Assembly: GCF_022414575.1 (NCBI RefSeq)
Contig: NZ_JADWYQ010000029.1
Coordinates: forward strand, 25,516-89,515
From: Streptomyces sp. MUM 178J
GTDB lineage: Bacteria > Actinomycetota > Actinomycetes > Streptomycetales > Streptomycetaceae
DNA length: 64,000 nt
Reading direction: 5' to 3'
Made by a program: the position numbers and the translations under genes. The notes under the pieces are model-generated. The model was not told the origin of the DNA and made no database searches. It worked only from the letters and a program-made list of their open reading frames with translations. The first letter of the stretch is position 1. Every line of letters begins with the position of its first letter. Shown here in pieces: positions 1 to 7,395 of the stretch.

Positions 1-12
1 CGCCCGGACGCA

Positions 13-54
13 TACGAGGGGCCCGCGTCCCTCCTCGGATGCGGGCCCCTCGTA
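13..54 (-). terminator. terminator after the cold shock gene
   Basis: Perfect 14-bp inverted repeat (13-26 against 41-54, arm tacgaggggcccgc) with a 14-nt loop, starting 42 bp past the stop codon of the cold shock gene. It lacks a long U-tract, which is usual for Streptomyces. The symmetry would also stop transcripts arriving from the left. Confidence 0.75.
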
Positions 55-95
55 CGTCAGTCAGTGCGTGCGTGAGCGGTCGATCGCGCCTGGAT

Positions 96-299
96 TCAGG
101 CGGTTACCTTGACCATGTCCGCCTGCGGCCCCTTCTGGCCCTGCGAGATCTCGAATTCGACCCGCTGACCCTCTTCAAGGGTGCGGTACCCATCCATCTG
201 GATCGCGCTGTAGTGGACGAAAACATCCGCACCACCGTCGACCGCGATGAAGCCGTACCCCTTCTCCGCGTTGAACCACTTGACGGTGCCCTGAGCCAT
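96..299 (-). CDS. cspA: cold shock protein, single CSD domain (67 aa)
   Basis: Small single-domain RNA/DNA chaperone that binds single strands through one OB fold. The RNP1-like motif KGYGFIAV and the RNP2-like motif VFVHYSAI are both visible, and 67 aa is the normal length for the family. I chose the ATG at 299 ([10 protein letters not shown]) because GGGAG lies 7 nt upstream and because the family begins at this point; a longer in-frame reading from 329 adds ten residues that the family lacks. It is preceded by almost 400 bp of non-coding DNA, which may hold a long 5' leader as in many cold shock genes. Known relatives in Streptomyces are called scoF or csp. Which paralogue this is cannot be told from sequence alone. 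Confidence 0.95.
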   Translation of the reverse strand: MAQGTVKWFNAEKGYGFIAVDGGADVFVHYSAIQMDGYRTLEEGQRVEFEISQGQKGPQADMVKVTA

Positions 300-651
300 G
301 CCTAACTCCCCTATTACTGGCCCTTGCACGGGACCGCACTTCGCGGGCCCGGGTCAGACCTCGTCCCCGACAGGAGGGACGTGCGCCGGAACGCGTCGAC
401 CGCGGCTGAATGTATCTGTCCAACTGCCGTCTGCAACAGGTCAATCGGACGAGAAATCTGAGCACACCCGAACGGAAAATTCATGCGAATTACGTGAATT
501 ACGGGGCAAGTCGGGCCCGACAAAGCGCTCTTACCAGGACAATTCGATCGAACACTTTGGCTGTTTCTTGTCGCGCCAGGGCGCAATCTCATATGCGACC
601 GGCACAAGCGGTGGAGCGGGCTACCCCGACTCTATCGCGCTCAACCATGCA
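300..651. other. intergenic region upstream of the cold shock gene
   Basis: About 350 bp without a credible gene: in-frame stretches here overlap each other on both strands and lack codon bias. It is less GC-rich than its neighbours and contains a direct repeat gaattacg at 487-494 and 496-503. It should hold the promoter and any leader of the cold shock gene, but I cannot place a specific -10/-35. Confidence 0.5.
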
Positions 652-688
652 GAATTGCCCCCTCCGCTTCTTGCGGAGGGGGCAATTC
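652..688 (-). terminator. terminator after the thrC-moaD-like operon
   Basis: Perfect 16-bp stem (652-667 against 673-688; arm gaattgccccctccgc) closed by a 5-nt loop ttctt. It begins 9 nt past the stop codon of the sulfur-carrier-like gene. This is one of the strongest hairpins in the window. Confidence 0.85.
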
Positions 689-697
689 GTCAATGAA

Positions 698-976
698 TCA
701 GCAGCCGCCCGCGACCGCCGGGATGATCGACACTCCCGCGCCGTCCGGCGTCGCCGTCTCAAGGCCCTGCTCGAAACGCACGTCGTCGTCGTTGACGTAG
801 ACGTTGACGAAGCGGCGCAGCTGCCCCTGGTCGTCCAGGACGCGGGCGGCGATCCCCTTGTGGGTCTTCTCCAGGTCCGCGATGACGTCGGCCAGGGTGG
901 CGCCCTCGGCCGTGACCTCGGCCTGGCCGCCGGTGTATGTACGGAGGATGGTGGGGATGCGGACGTTGACGCTCAT
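698..976 (-). CDS. MoaD/ThiS-family sulfur carrier-like protein (92 aa)
   Basis: Ubiquitin-fold sulfur carrier of the ThiS/MoaD/CysO type. These proteins are adenylated and thiocarboxylated on a C-terminal Gly-Gly and deliver sulfur to cofactors or amino acids. The fold-typical pattern is present (N-terminal strand VNVRIPTILR, a helix around VIADLEKTH, then FVNVYVNDDDVR), and the C-terminus is AVAGGC. The Gly-Gly is therefore followed by one extra cysteine instead of being terminal, so it would have to be trimmed, or does not act as a classical carrier. The gene lies 40 bp downstream of thrC on the same strand and shares its terminator, so they are probably one transcript. The acceptor pathway is unknown; a role in cysteine or thiamine-like sulfur transfer is inference. 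Confidence 0.85.
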   Translation of the reverse strand: MSVNVRIPTILRTYTGGQAEVTAEGATLADVIADLEKTHKGIAARVLDDQGQLRRFVNVYVNDDDVRFEQGLETATPDGAGVSIIPAVAGGC

Positions 977-1016
977 GGGGTGCGTGCCTTCCTCGGGGTA
1001 AGGGGGGGGGAAGTCT

Positions 1017-2321
1017 TCAGTCGGCAGCCAGGCCGGCGGCGCGGAACGCGTCCAGGCTCGGGCGGATCGTCGCGGTCGGGCCGGTCGTCGGGGCGACCGC
1101 GTCCAGGGTCTTGAGGCCGTCGCCCGTGTTGACGACGACCGTCGTCAGCGCCGGGTCGATGACGCCCGCCTCGATCAGCTTCTTCGCCACGCCGAGGGTC
1201 GTGCCGCCCGCGGTCTCGGTGAAGATGCCCTCCGTACGGGCCAGCAGTTTGATCGCGTCCACGATCTGCTCGTCGGTGACGTCCTCCACCGCGCCGCCCG
1301 TGCGGCGGGCGATGTCCAGGACATAGGGGCCGTCGGCCGGGTTGCCGATGGCCAGCGACTTGGCGATGGTGTCCGGCTTCTGGGGCCGTACGACGTCATG
1401 CCCGGCCTTGAAGGCCGCCGCCACCGGGGAGCAGCCTTCCGCCTGCGCACCGAAGATCTTGTACGGCTTGTCCTCGACGAGACCGAGCTTGATCAGCTCC
1501 TGCAGCCCCTTGTCGATTTTCGTGAGCTGGGAGCCGGAGGCGATCGGGATCACGATCTGGTCGGGCAGCCGCCAGCCGAGCTGCTCGCAGATCTCGTAGG
1601 CGAGCGTCTTGGAGCCCTCGGCGTAGTACGGGCGGAGATTGACGTTGACGAAGCCCCAGCCCTCCCCGATCGGGTCGCCGATGAGCTCCGAGCAGAAGCG
1701 GTTGACGTCGTCGTAGGTGCCCTCGATGCCGACGAGGTCGCCGCCGTAGACCGCGGCCATGACGACCTTGCCCTGCTCCAGGTCGTGCGGGATGAAGACG
1801 CAGGAGCGGAAGCCGGCGCGGGCGGCGGCGGCGCCGACGGCGCCCGCGAGGTTGCCGGTGGAGGAGCAGGACAGGGTGGTGAAGCCGAAGGCGCGCGCTG
1901 CCTCGACGGCGATGGCGACCACGCGGTCCTTGAAGGAGTGGGTCGGGTTGCCGGAGTCGTCCTTGACGTACAGACCGCCGGTGACGCCCAGCTCACGGGC
2001 GAGGTTGTCGGCCTTGACCAGCTCGGTGAAACCGGGGTTCAGATTGGGCTTGCCGGCCACGTCGGCGGGGACGGGCAGCAGCGGGGCATAGCGCCAGATG
2101 CTGTTCGGGCCGGACTCGATGCGCCGGCGCAGTTCCTCGGGGCCGCCTTCGGGCAGGTCGTACGCGACTTCGAGCGGGCCGAAACAGCTCGCGCAGGCGA
2201 AGACCGGGCCGAGGGGGGACTTCTCTCCGCACTCACGACAGGAGAGCGCCGCGGCGGGGCCGAGGTTCACTGATGTGCCGGCGGGGGTGTTCGCAGTGTT
2301 GTCAACCGTCTGCACAGCCAT
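1017..2321 (-). CDS. thrC: threonine synthase (434 aa)
   Basis: PLP enzyme converting O-phospho-L-homoserine to L-threonine and phosphate, the last step of threonine synthesis in the cytosol. The N-terminus has a zinc-ribbon-like CRECG...CASC pair (Cys28, 31, 43, 46). The PLP lysine is in HSFKDR (K131), followed by the Ser/Gly-rich phosphate-binding stretch SCSSTGNLAGAVG. The length fits bacterial thrC. I chose the ATG at 2321 because gagaaaggg lies just upstream; a longer frame reaches 2510 but its extra 63 residues are low-complexity and outside the family. It heads an operon with the MoaD/ThiS-like gene. The homoserine dehydrogenase and kinase genes are not in the window. Confidence 0.95.
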   Translation of the reverse strand: MAVQTVDNTANTPAGTSVNLGPAAALSCRECGEKSPLGPVFACASCFGPLEVAYDLPEGGPEELRRRIESGPNSIWRYAPLLPVPADVAGKPNLNPGFTELVKADNLARELGVTGGLYVKDDSGNPTHSFKDRVVAIAVEAARAFGFTTLSCSSTGNLAGAVGAAAARAGFRSCVFIPHDLEQGKVVMAAVYGGDLVGIEGTYDDVNRFCSELIGDPIGEGWGFVNVNLRPYYAEGSKTLAYEICEQLGWRLPDQIVIPIASGSQLTKIDKGLQELIKLGLVEDKPYKIFGAQAEGCSPVAAAFKAGHDVVRPQKPDTIAKSLAIGNPADGPYVLDIARRTGGAVEDVTDEQIVDAIKLLARTEGIFTETAGGTTLGVAKKLIEAGVIDPALTTVVVNTGDGLKTLDAVAPTTGPTATIRPSLDAFRAAGLAAD

Positions 2322-2609
2322 TAGGCGAGGCCCTTTCTCCTCATCTTCCTCACGGCGCTTGTTCGCCGGGAGACGGAATTGGCACCGTCCCCACCGTGAC
2401 CTCGCGGTCGGCGGGAGGGTTGCCGGGGCTTCAACGGGCCGTATCCCTCTGCCCCTCTGGATGAGCGGTATGTGGTTGTCGGCGCGGTGACCCCGACATG
2501 CGACGGTCATGCGCGTTGTTCAAGACTGTAACCGAAGGCCCGGACAGTTGAGACAGCCGTCCGAACCGCGAGATGGATCACACGAGCGAGATTCAAGGGA
2601 GACGCGTCC

Positions 2610-3560
2610 GTGCTCGAAGAGGTGGAGCGCTGGCTGGCCCGCCGGTCCTGGTCGGCCGCCGACCGTCCGCTTGACCTGCTGCTCTCCGCAAAGCGTGCGG
2701 CCAGACCCGCGCCGACGGTGAGCGTCGTCCTCCCTGCGCTGAACGAGGAGGAGACGGTCGGCGGGATCGTCTCGGTGATCCGCCGCGAGCTGATGGAGGC
2801 CGCGCCGCTCGTCGACGAACTGGTGGTCGTCGACTCGGGCTCGACCGACCGCACCGCCGAGGCGGCCGCGGCGGCCGGGGCGCGCGTGGTGCACCGGGAC
2901 GCGATCCTGCCGCGAATACCGGCGCTGCCGGGCAAGGGGGAGGTGCTGTGGCGCTCGCTGCTTGCGACCTCCGGCGACATCGTCTGCTTCGTCGACGCGG
3001 ACCTCAGGGACTTCTCCGCCGACTTCGTCTCCGGGATCGTCGGACCGCTGCTGACGGAACCGGACGTGCAGTTCGTCAAGGCGATGTACGACCGTCCGCT
3101 GGGTGAGACGCGGGGCCAGGGCGGCCGGGTGACCGAGCTGGTGGCCCGTCCGCTGCTGAATCTGCACTGGCCGCAGCTGGCGGGGTTCGTCCAGCCGCTG
3201 GGCGGGGAGTACGCGGCGCGCCGCTCACTGCTGGAGCGGCTGCCGTTCCCGGTGGGGTACGGGGTGGAGCTGGGGCTGCTCGTCGATGCGCTGCACACCG
3301 TGGGCCTGGATGCGCTGGCGCAGGTGGACGTGGGCGAGCGCAAGCACCGGCACCAGGACGGGCAGGCGCTGGGCCGGATGGCCGCGGCGATCTACCGCAC
3401 GGCCCAGCTGAGGCTGTCGCGCGGGCATCTGGTGCGGCCGTCGCTGACGCAGTTCGAGCGGGGCGAGTCGGGGTTCACTCCGCGGACGTATGCGGTGGAC
3501 ACCGAGGAACGGCCGCCGATGCGCGAGATCGGCGAGTACGCGGCGCGCCACGCGGCATGA
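2610..3560 (+). CDS. gpgS: glucosyl-3-phosphoglycerate synthase-like GT81 glycosyltransferase (316 aa)
   Basis: Family 81 (GT-A fold) glycosyltransferase. GpgS transfers glucose from a nucleotide sugar to 3-phosphoglycerate, giving glucosyl-3-phosphoglycerate, a precursor of glucosylglycerate. The N-terminal domain starts near residue 30 with VSVVLPALNEEETVG, then VVVDSGSTDRT and the metal-binding DXD segment CFVDADLRD. The acceptor region GGEYAARRSLLERLPFPVGYGVE is typical. It starts with GTG at 2610 behind aaggga. It stands next to otsA and otsB, consistent with a compatible-solute neighbourhood. No dedicated glucosyl-3-phosphoglycerate phosphatase is visible here, so the end product is an inference. 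Confidence 0.85.
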   Translation: MLEEVERWLARRSWSAADRPLDLLLSAKRAARPAPTVSVVLPALNEEETVGGIVSVIRRELMEAAPLVDELVVVDSGSTDRTAEAAAAAGARVVHRDAILPRIPALPGKGEVLWRSLLATSGDIVCFVDADLRDFSADFVSGIVGPLLTEPDVQFVKAMYDRPLGETRGQGGRVTELVARPLLNLHWPQLAGFVQPLGGEYAARRSLLERLPFPVGYGVELGLLVDALHTVGLDALAQVDVGERKHRHQDGQALGRMAAAIYRTAQLRLSRGHLVRPSLTQFERGESGFTPRTYAVDTEERPPMREIGEYAARHAA

Positions 3561-3599
3561 GCCGGAATCAGCTGTTCTTTTTGTCTACATTTCCTACTT

Positions 3600-3830
3600 A
3601 TGGGAGTGCATAAGTGGTGGAAGCGACTGACGACGGTCGCGCTGGCTCTCGCCGCCCCCGCCGCCCTCGTCTGCATGGACGCCGGGGCGGCGGCCGCGGC
3701 CGGGCGCGGCCGGCTGGCCGACGCCGGGGGCGCCGCTGAGCGGCTGTGGCTGCTGGGCGGCGTCGCACTGAGTCTGACCGCGGCCGGAGTGGTGGCGATC
3801 GCGGCGGCACGCGGCCGGGATCACCGCTGA
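3600..3830 (+). CDS. small membrane or secreted protein (76 aa)
   Basis: No family recognised. The 76 residues have a basic start (HKWWKR), a first hydrophobic segment (VALALAAPAALVCM, residues 13-26) and a second near the C-terminus (LWLLGGVALSLTAAGVVAIAA, written in part), ending RGRDHR, so a two-helix membrane protein or a cleaved precursor is likely. The ATG at 3600 has no clear ribosome site; an in-frame GTG at 3606 is an alternative. It sits between gpgS and otsA on their strand with good GC3, which supports a real gene, but nothing more can be said. Confidence 0.55.
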   Translation: MGVHKWWKRLTTVALALAAPAALVCMDAGAAAAAGRGRLADAGGAAERLWLLGGVALSLTAAGVVAIAAARGRDHR

Positions 3831-3898
3831 GGGGCGCGGACGCGCCAGAGGGCCGCACGCACGTTTGAGGGAATGTGCAAGGGGCTAGGTACCGGCAC

Positions 3899-5380
3899 AT
3901 GGCAGCCATTGCTACCGAACGCGCGTTTGAAGTACTGGTCGCGTCCAACCGCGGCCCGGTGTCCTACACGGTGCGCGAGGACGGCTCGCTCGACGCACAC
4001 CGGGGCGGCGGCGGCCTGGTCTCGGGCCTCTCGGCGATCGGGCCCGAGATACAGCCGCTGTGGGTGTGCGCGGCGCTGAGCGACGGCGACCGGGAGGCGG
4101 TGCGGCGCACAGTGTCGGAGCCGGGCGTCCGGATGCTGGACATCGACGCCCATGTCCACTTCGACGCCTACAACGGCATCGCCAACTCGGTGCTCTGGTT
4201 CCTCCACCACATGCTCTACCAGACACCGCTCGAACCGGTCTTCGACGCGGAGTTCCGGCGTCAGTGGGGCGCCTACGAGTCCTACAACCGCGCCTTCGCC
4301 GAGGCGCTGGCGGCGCAGGCGGCCGAGCGCGCAGCGGTGCTGGTGCAGGACTACCACCTGGCGCTGACGCCCGGGATGCTGCGGGAGCTCCGGCCGGATC
4401 TGCGGATCGGGCACTTCTCGCACACGCCGTGGGCGCCGCCCGAATACTTCCGGATGCTGCCGGACGACATCGCGGAACAGCTGGTCCGCGGGATGCTGGG
4501 GGCGGACCGGCTGGGATTCCTCACCTGGCGGTGGGCGTCGACGTTCATGAAGTGCGCGGAAGGCGTGGCGGACGATGTGCGGGCGGTCTTCCCGCCCGGC
4601 GGGGAGGGGCGGAGCCTGCTCGAACACGGGGCGGGCGCGGGCCACACGGAAGGCGGTCTGCGTCGCGAGACGGACATCTCGGTGTACGGGCTGGGCGCGG
4701 ACGCCGACTTTCTGCGCCGCCGCGCCCATGAGCCGGATGTCGCCGACCGCATGGCCGCCCTGCGGGAACAGGTCGGCCCCGGCCGCAAGACGATCGTCCG
4801 AGTTGACCGGACGGAGCTGTCCAAGAACATCGTGCGGGGCCTGCTGGCGTACCGCACCCTCCTGGAGGAGCGCCCCGAGTGGCGCGGCCACGTCGTCCAC
4901 CTCGCCTTCGCGTACCCCTCGCGGCAGGACCTCGCCGTCTACCGGGACTACACGGCGGAGGTCCAGCGGCTGGCCGACGAGATCAACGCGGTGTTCGGGA
5001 CGCCGGGCTGGACGCCGGTCGTCCTCCATGTGAAGGACGACTTCGCCCGCTCCCTGGCGGCGTACCGCATGGCCGACGTGGCCCTGGTGAACCCCGTCAG
5101 GGACGGCATGAACCTCGTCGCCAAGGAGATCCCCGTCGTCTCGGACGACGGCTGCGCGCTGGTGCTGTCGCGGGAGGCCGGGGCCTACGAGGAGTTGCAC
5201 GAGGACGCCCTGCCGGTGAACCCCTACGACGTGACCGCGACGGCGGACGCGCTGCACCGCGCCCTGACCATGCCGGCGGGCGAGCGCGCGGAACGCACGA
5301 AGCGGCTGGCGGCGGGGGCGACGGCGATGGGGCCGCGGAAGTGGTTCCTGACGCAGCTGGAGGCCCTGCGGGCGGGCTGA
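3899..5380 (+). CDS. otsA: trehalose-6-phosphate synthase, GT20 (493 aa)
   Basis: Joins glucose from a nucleotide-glucose donor to glucose-6-phosphate, giving trehalose-6-phosphate. GT20 signatures are clear: VLVASNRGPVSY at the N-terminus, the acceptor motif LWFLHHMLYQ, VLVQDYHLALTPGMLRE, HTPWAPPEYFRMLP, and the C-terminal nucleotide-binding part VALVNPVRDGMNLVAKE. The length fits actinobacterial OtsA. I start at ATG 3899 (MAAIATERAF). A GTG at 3875 would add eight residues, but its upstream GAGGGA is too close to serve it. The phosphatase otsB is convergent across a 459-bp repeat-rich gap, so the OtsAB pathway is complete here, though not as an operon. Confidence 0.95.
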   Translation: MAAIATERAFEVLVASNRGPVSYTVREDGSLDAHRGGGGLVSGLSAIGPEIQPLWVCAALSDGDREAVRRTVSEPGVRMLDIDAHVHFDAYNGIANSVLWFLHHMLYQTPLEPVFDAEFRRQWGAYESYNRAFAEALAAQAAERAAVLVQDYHLALTPGMLRELRPDLRIGHFSHTPWAPPEYFRMLPDDIAEQLVRGMLGADRLGFLTWRWASTFMKCAEGVADDVRAVFPPGGEGRSLLEHGAGAGHTEGGLRRETDISVYGLGADADFLRRRAHEPDVADRMAALREQVGPGRKTIVRVDRTELSKNIVRGLLAYRTLLEERPEWRGHVVHLAFAYPSRQDLAVYRDYTAEVQRLADEINAVFGTPGWTPVVLHVKDDFARSLAAYRMADVALVNPVRDGMNLVAKEIPVVSDDGCALVLSREAGAYEELHEDALPVNPYDVTATADALHRALTMPAGERAERTKRLAAGATAMGPRKWFLTQLEALRAG

Positions 5381-5384
5381 CCCG

Positions 5385-5836
5385 AACCTGAGGCTCCGCC
5401 CCGGACCCCGTGCGGGGGCTCCGCCCCGGACCCCCGCTCCTCAAACGCCGGAGGGGCTGCATTTCCGGCTCCACGCCCCAAACACCGACGAGGCCGGAAC
5501 GTACCGCCCCCACGCCCCAAACACCCGAGGGGCTGGACTTCCAGCCCCCACGCCCCCAACCAACCCCGGCTACCTCGAAGGGGCCCAAGAGGCTGGTTCC
5601 TCACACCCCCGACGGGCTGGACACTCCACCCCGTTGGGGGCGCCTCTGGGGTACCCCCCGGATGGAGTCCGGGGAAGGTAGCCAGGAGAGTTCGAGGCCA
5701 CCGTCGAAGGCCGCGCCGGGATCGGGCGGCGCGAAGCCGCCGCCCCCGTGGGGCGCGGGGCGGCAGCCCCGCAGCCCCTCCCCCGGAGGGGTCCGGGGGC
5801 TTGCCCCGGGTTTCGGGAAGGGGCGGGATCGGGGAA
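5385..5836. repeat. intergenic repeat region between otsA and otsB
   Basis: 459 bp between two convergent genes made of degenerate copies of a unit like ccccacgccccaaacacc followed by gaggggctgga or gacgggctgga. The best copies begin near 5444 (aaacgccggaggggctg), 5495, 5518 and 5608. I recognise tcaaacgccggaggggctg as a sequence found repeatedly between Streptomyces genes. Its ORFs on both strands are proline/arginine-rich readings of the repeat and are not genes. It may end both convergent transcripts. Confidence 0.75.
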
Positions 5837-5839
5837 ACG

Positions 5840-6694
5840 TCAGAGCTGCTCCGCCAACGACGCCAGGAACTCGACCACCGCCGACGGCCCCCGCAGCACC
5901 AGGTCCGCGCGGGCGGCAAGCTCGGGCGCCTCGGCGCTGGCGCTGCAGACCAAAAGGCCCGGGACTCCCTCCTCGCGAAGGGCGTCGACCGCGGCGAAGG
6001 CGGGCAGATCTCCGAGGTCGTCGCCCGCGTACAGCACCGCCTCCGCCCCCGTTCCGCGGACATGGTCGCCCAGCGCCTTGCCCTTGTCCGTGCCGGGCGG
6101 GCGCAGCTCCAGGACCATGCGGCCCGGTTCGAGGACGAGGCCGTGGCGGGCGGCGAGCAGGGCGAGGGGGTCCCGCAGGGCGGCGAAGGCGGCCTGCGGG
6201 TCGTCGGCGCGACGGGTGTGGACTGCGACGGCGTGCCCCTTCTCCTCGATCCAGATGCCCGGCGGGGCGTCGATCTGGTCGAGGTAGCCGGGGAGTTCAC
6301 CGCGTGCGGCGGTGACTCCGGGGTGCGGGGCCGGGGCGTGGACCTCGCCGCTGACGGCGTCCCAGCGCTCCGCGCCGTAATGGCCGAGGACGACCAGGTG
6401 GTCCAGGCCCCTCACACCCGCGAAGCCGCCGTAGCGGACGGCGACCTCCGCCGGCCGGCCGGTGATCACGGCGACGGAGGCGACCTTGGGGGCGAGCACG
6501 GCGAGGGCGGGGACGGCCCGGGGGTGGGCGCGGGCCTGTTCGGGGTCCGGCACGATCTCGGCGAGGGTGCCGTCGAAGTCGAGGGCGACCGCGGTCCGCG
6601 CGGGCCGGGCGAGGATCGCGGTCAGGCCCTCACGCCCGGCCTGCGTGGACGGCGTCGGCAGCGGACCCGTGTAGGCGTGCGGGGAGCTCTCCAT
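5840..6694 (-). CDS. otsB: trehalose-6-phosphate phosphatase, HAD superfamily (284 aa)
   Basis: Removes phosphate from trehalose-6-phosphate to give trehalose. HAD motif I is DFDGTLAEI (nucleophile D39, acid/base D41), motif II lies in SVAVITGRPA, the lysine motif is GTDKGKALG and motif III is YAGDDLGDLPAF. The cap region and total length fit the OtsB family. It is convergent with otsA. The DUF3263 gene lies 41 bp upstream on the same strand and may be co-transcribed. GpgS next door makes a phosphorylated glucoside, so side activity of this phosphatase on it is conceivable but unsupported. Confidence 0.95.
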   Translation of the reverse strand: MESSPHAYTGPLPTPSTQAGREGLTAILARPARTAVALDFDGTLAEIVPDPEQARAHPRAVPALAVLAPKVASVAVITGRPAEVAVRYGGFAGVRGLDHLVVLGHYGAERWDAVSGEVHAPAPHPGVTAARGELPGYLDQIDAPPGIWIEEKGHAVAVHTRRADDPQAAFAALRDPLALLAARHGLVLEPGRMVLELRPPGTDKGKALGDHVRGTGAEAVLYAGDDLGDLPAFAAVDALREEGVPGLLVCSASAEAPELAARADLVLRGPSAVVEFLASLAEQL

Positions 6695-6735
6695 GACTGT
6701 GACCCTAGCGGCGACATCGGCGGCGACGCGCCGCC

Positions 6736-7347
6736 TCAGCGCTGACCGCGGCGGGAATCCCTGAGTCTGCGCAGCCGGTTGACCGTGACCGGGTCGCAGG
6801 CAAGCGCCCGCTCGTCGTCCAGGAGGGCGTTGAGGAGCTGGTAGTAGCGGACGGGCGAGAGGCCGAGCCGCTCCCGGACGGCCCGCTCCTTCGCGCCGGG
6901 CCCGGACCAGGAGCGGCGCTCCATGGCGAGCACGGCGCGGTCCCGTTCCGAGAGGCCGCCGTCGCCTGTGGGGGCGGCCCGGGAGGCCGCCTCGTGCGCG
7001 GCTGCGGGGACGGCCCTCGAGGGGCCCGCGGCGACGTCCGCGACAGCACCCTCGGGGCCGTCCCCGGCGGCTTCCGCCAAGCCGTCCCCGGTTGCCCCCA
7101 TGGGGATGTTCGCGGCGGCGTCCTCGGGGACGCCCGAGGCGGCGCCCTCGGGACCGTCCGCGACAACCCCCGCGGAACCATCCGAGGTGAAGCCCTCAGG
7201 GACGCCCGCGGCGGCTTGCCCCAGGCCGTCCCAGACTGCCCCCACGGGGACGCCCGAGGTGAAGCCCTCGGGACCGTTCACGGTTGCCCTCTCGGGGACG
7301 TCCGCGGCAGCGCCCACGGGGACGTCGTCCTCGGCATCGGCGGTCAT
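6736..7347 (-). CDS. DUF3263 protein with repetitive N-terminus (203 aa)
   Basis: The C-terminal ~70 residues (LSERDRAVLAMERRSW, then LGLSPVRYYQLLNALLDD) match the actinobacterial DUF3263 family, small helix-turn-helix-like proteins of unknown function. The N-terminal ~125 residues are a degenerate repeat built on DGPEGAASGVPE and VPEGFTSD units, acidic and Gly/Pro/Ala-rich, not expected for the family. The start at 7347 includes the repeat; an internal start closer to the domain cannot be excluded. It lies 41 bp upstream of otsB on the same strand and 48 bp downstream of the sugar-binding lipoprotein gene. Function unknown. Confidence 0.8.
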   Translation of the reverse strand: MTADAEDDVPVGAAADVPERATVNGPEGFTSGVPVGAVWDGLGQAAAGVPEGFTSDGSAGVVADGPEGAASGVPEDAAANIPMGATGDGLAEAAGDGPEGAVADVAAGPSRAVPAAAHEAASRAAPTGDGGLSERDRAVLAMERRSWSGPGAKERAVRERLGLSPVRYYQLLNALLDDERALACDPVTVNRLRRLRDSRRGQR

Positions 7348-7395
7348 ACGGGCCAGCCTATCCGTCGCTCGACGCCCGCCCGGCCGGCCGACCGG

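Noticed and set aside
4060..4731. 223-aa rightward gene inside otsA
   Set aside because: Out-of-frame reading of otsA with Arg/Gly-rich composition.
5224..6315. Long frames on both strands through the otsA/otsB gap
   Set aside because: They translate intergenic repeats and the antisense of otsB; composition is Pro/Arg low complexity.
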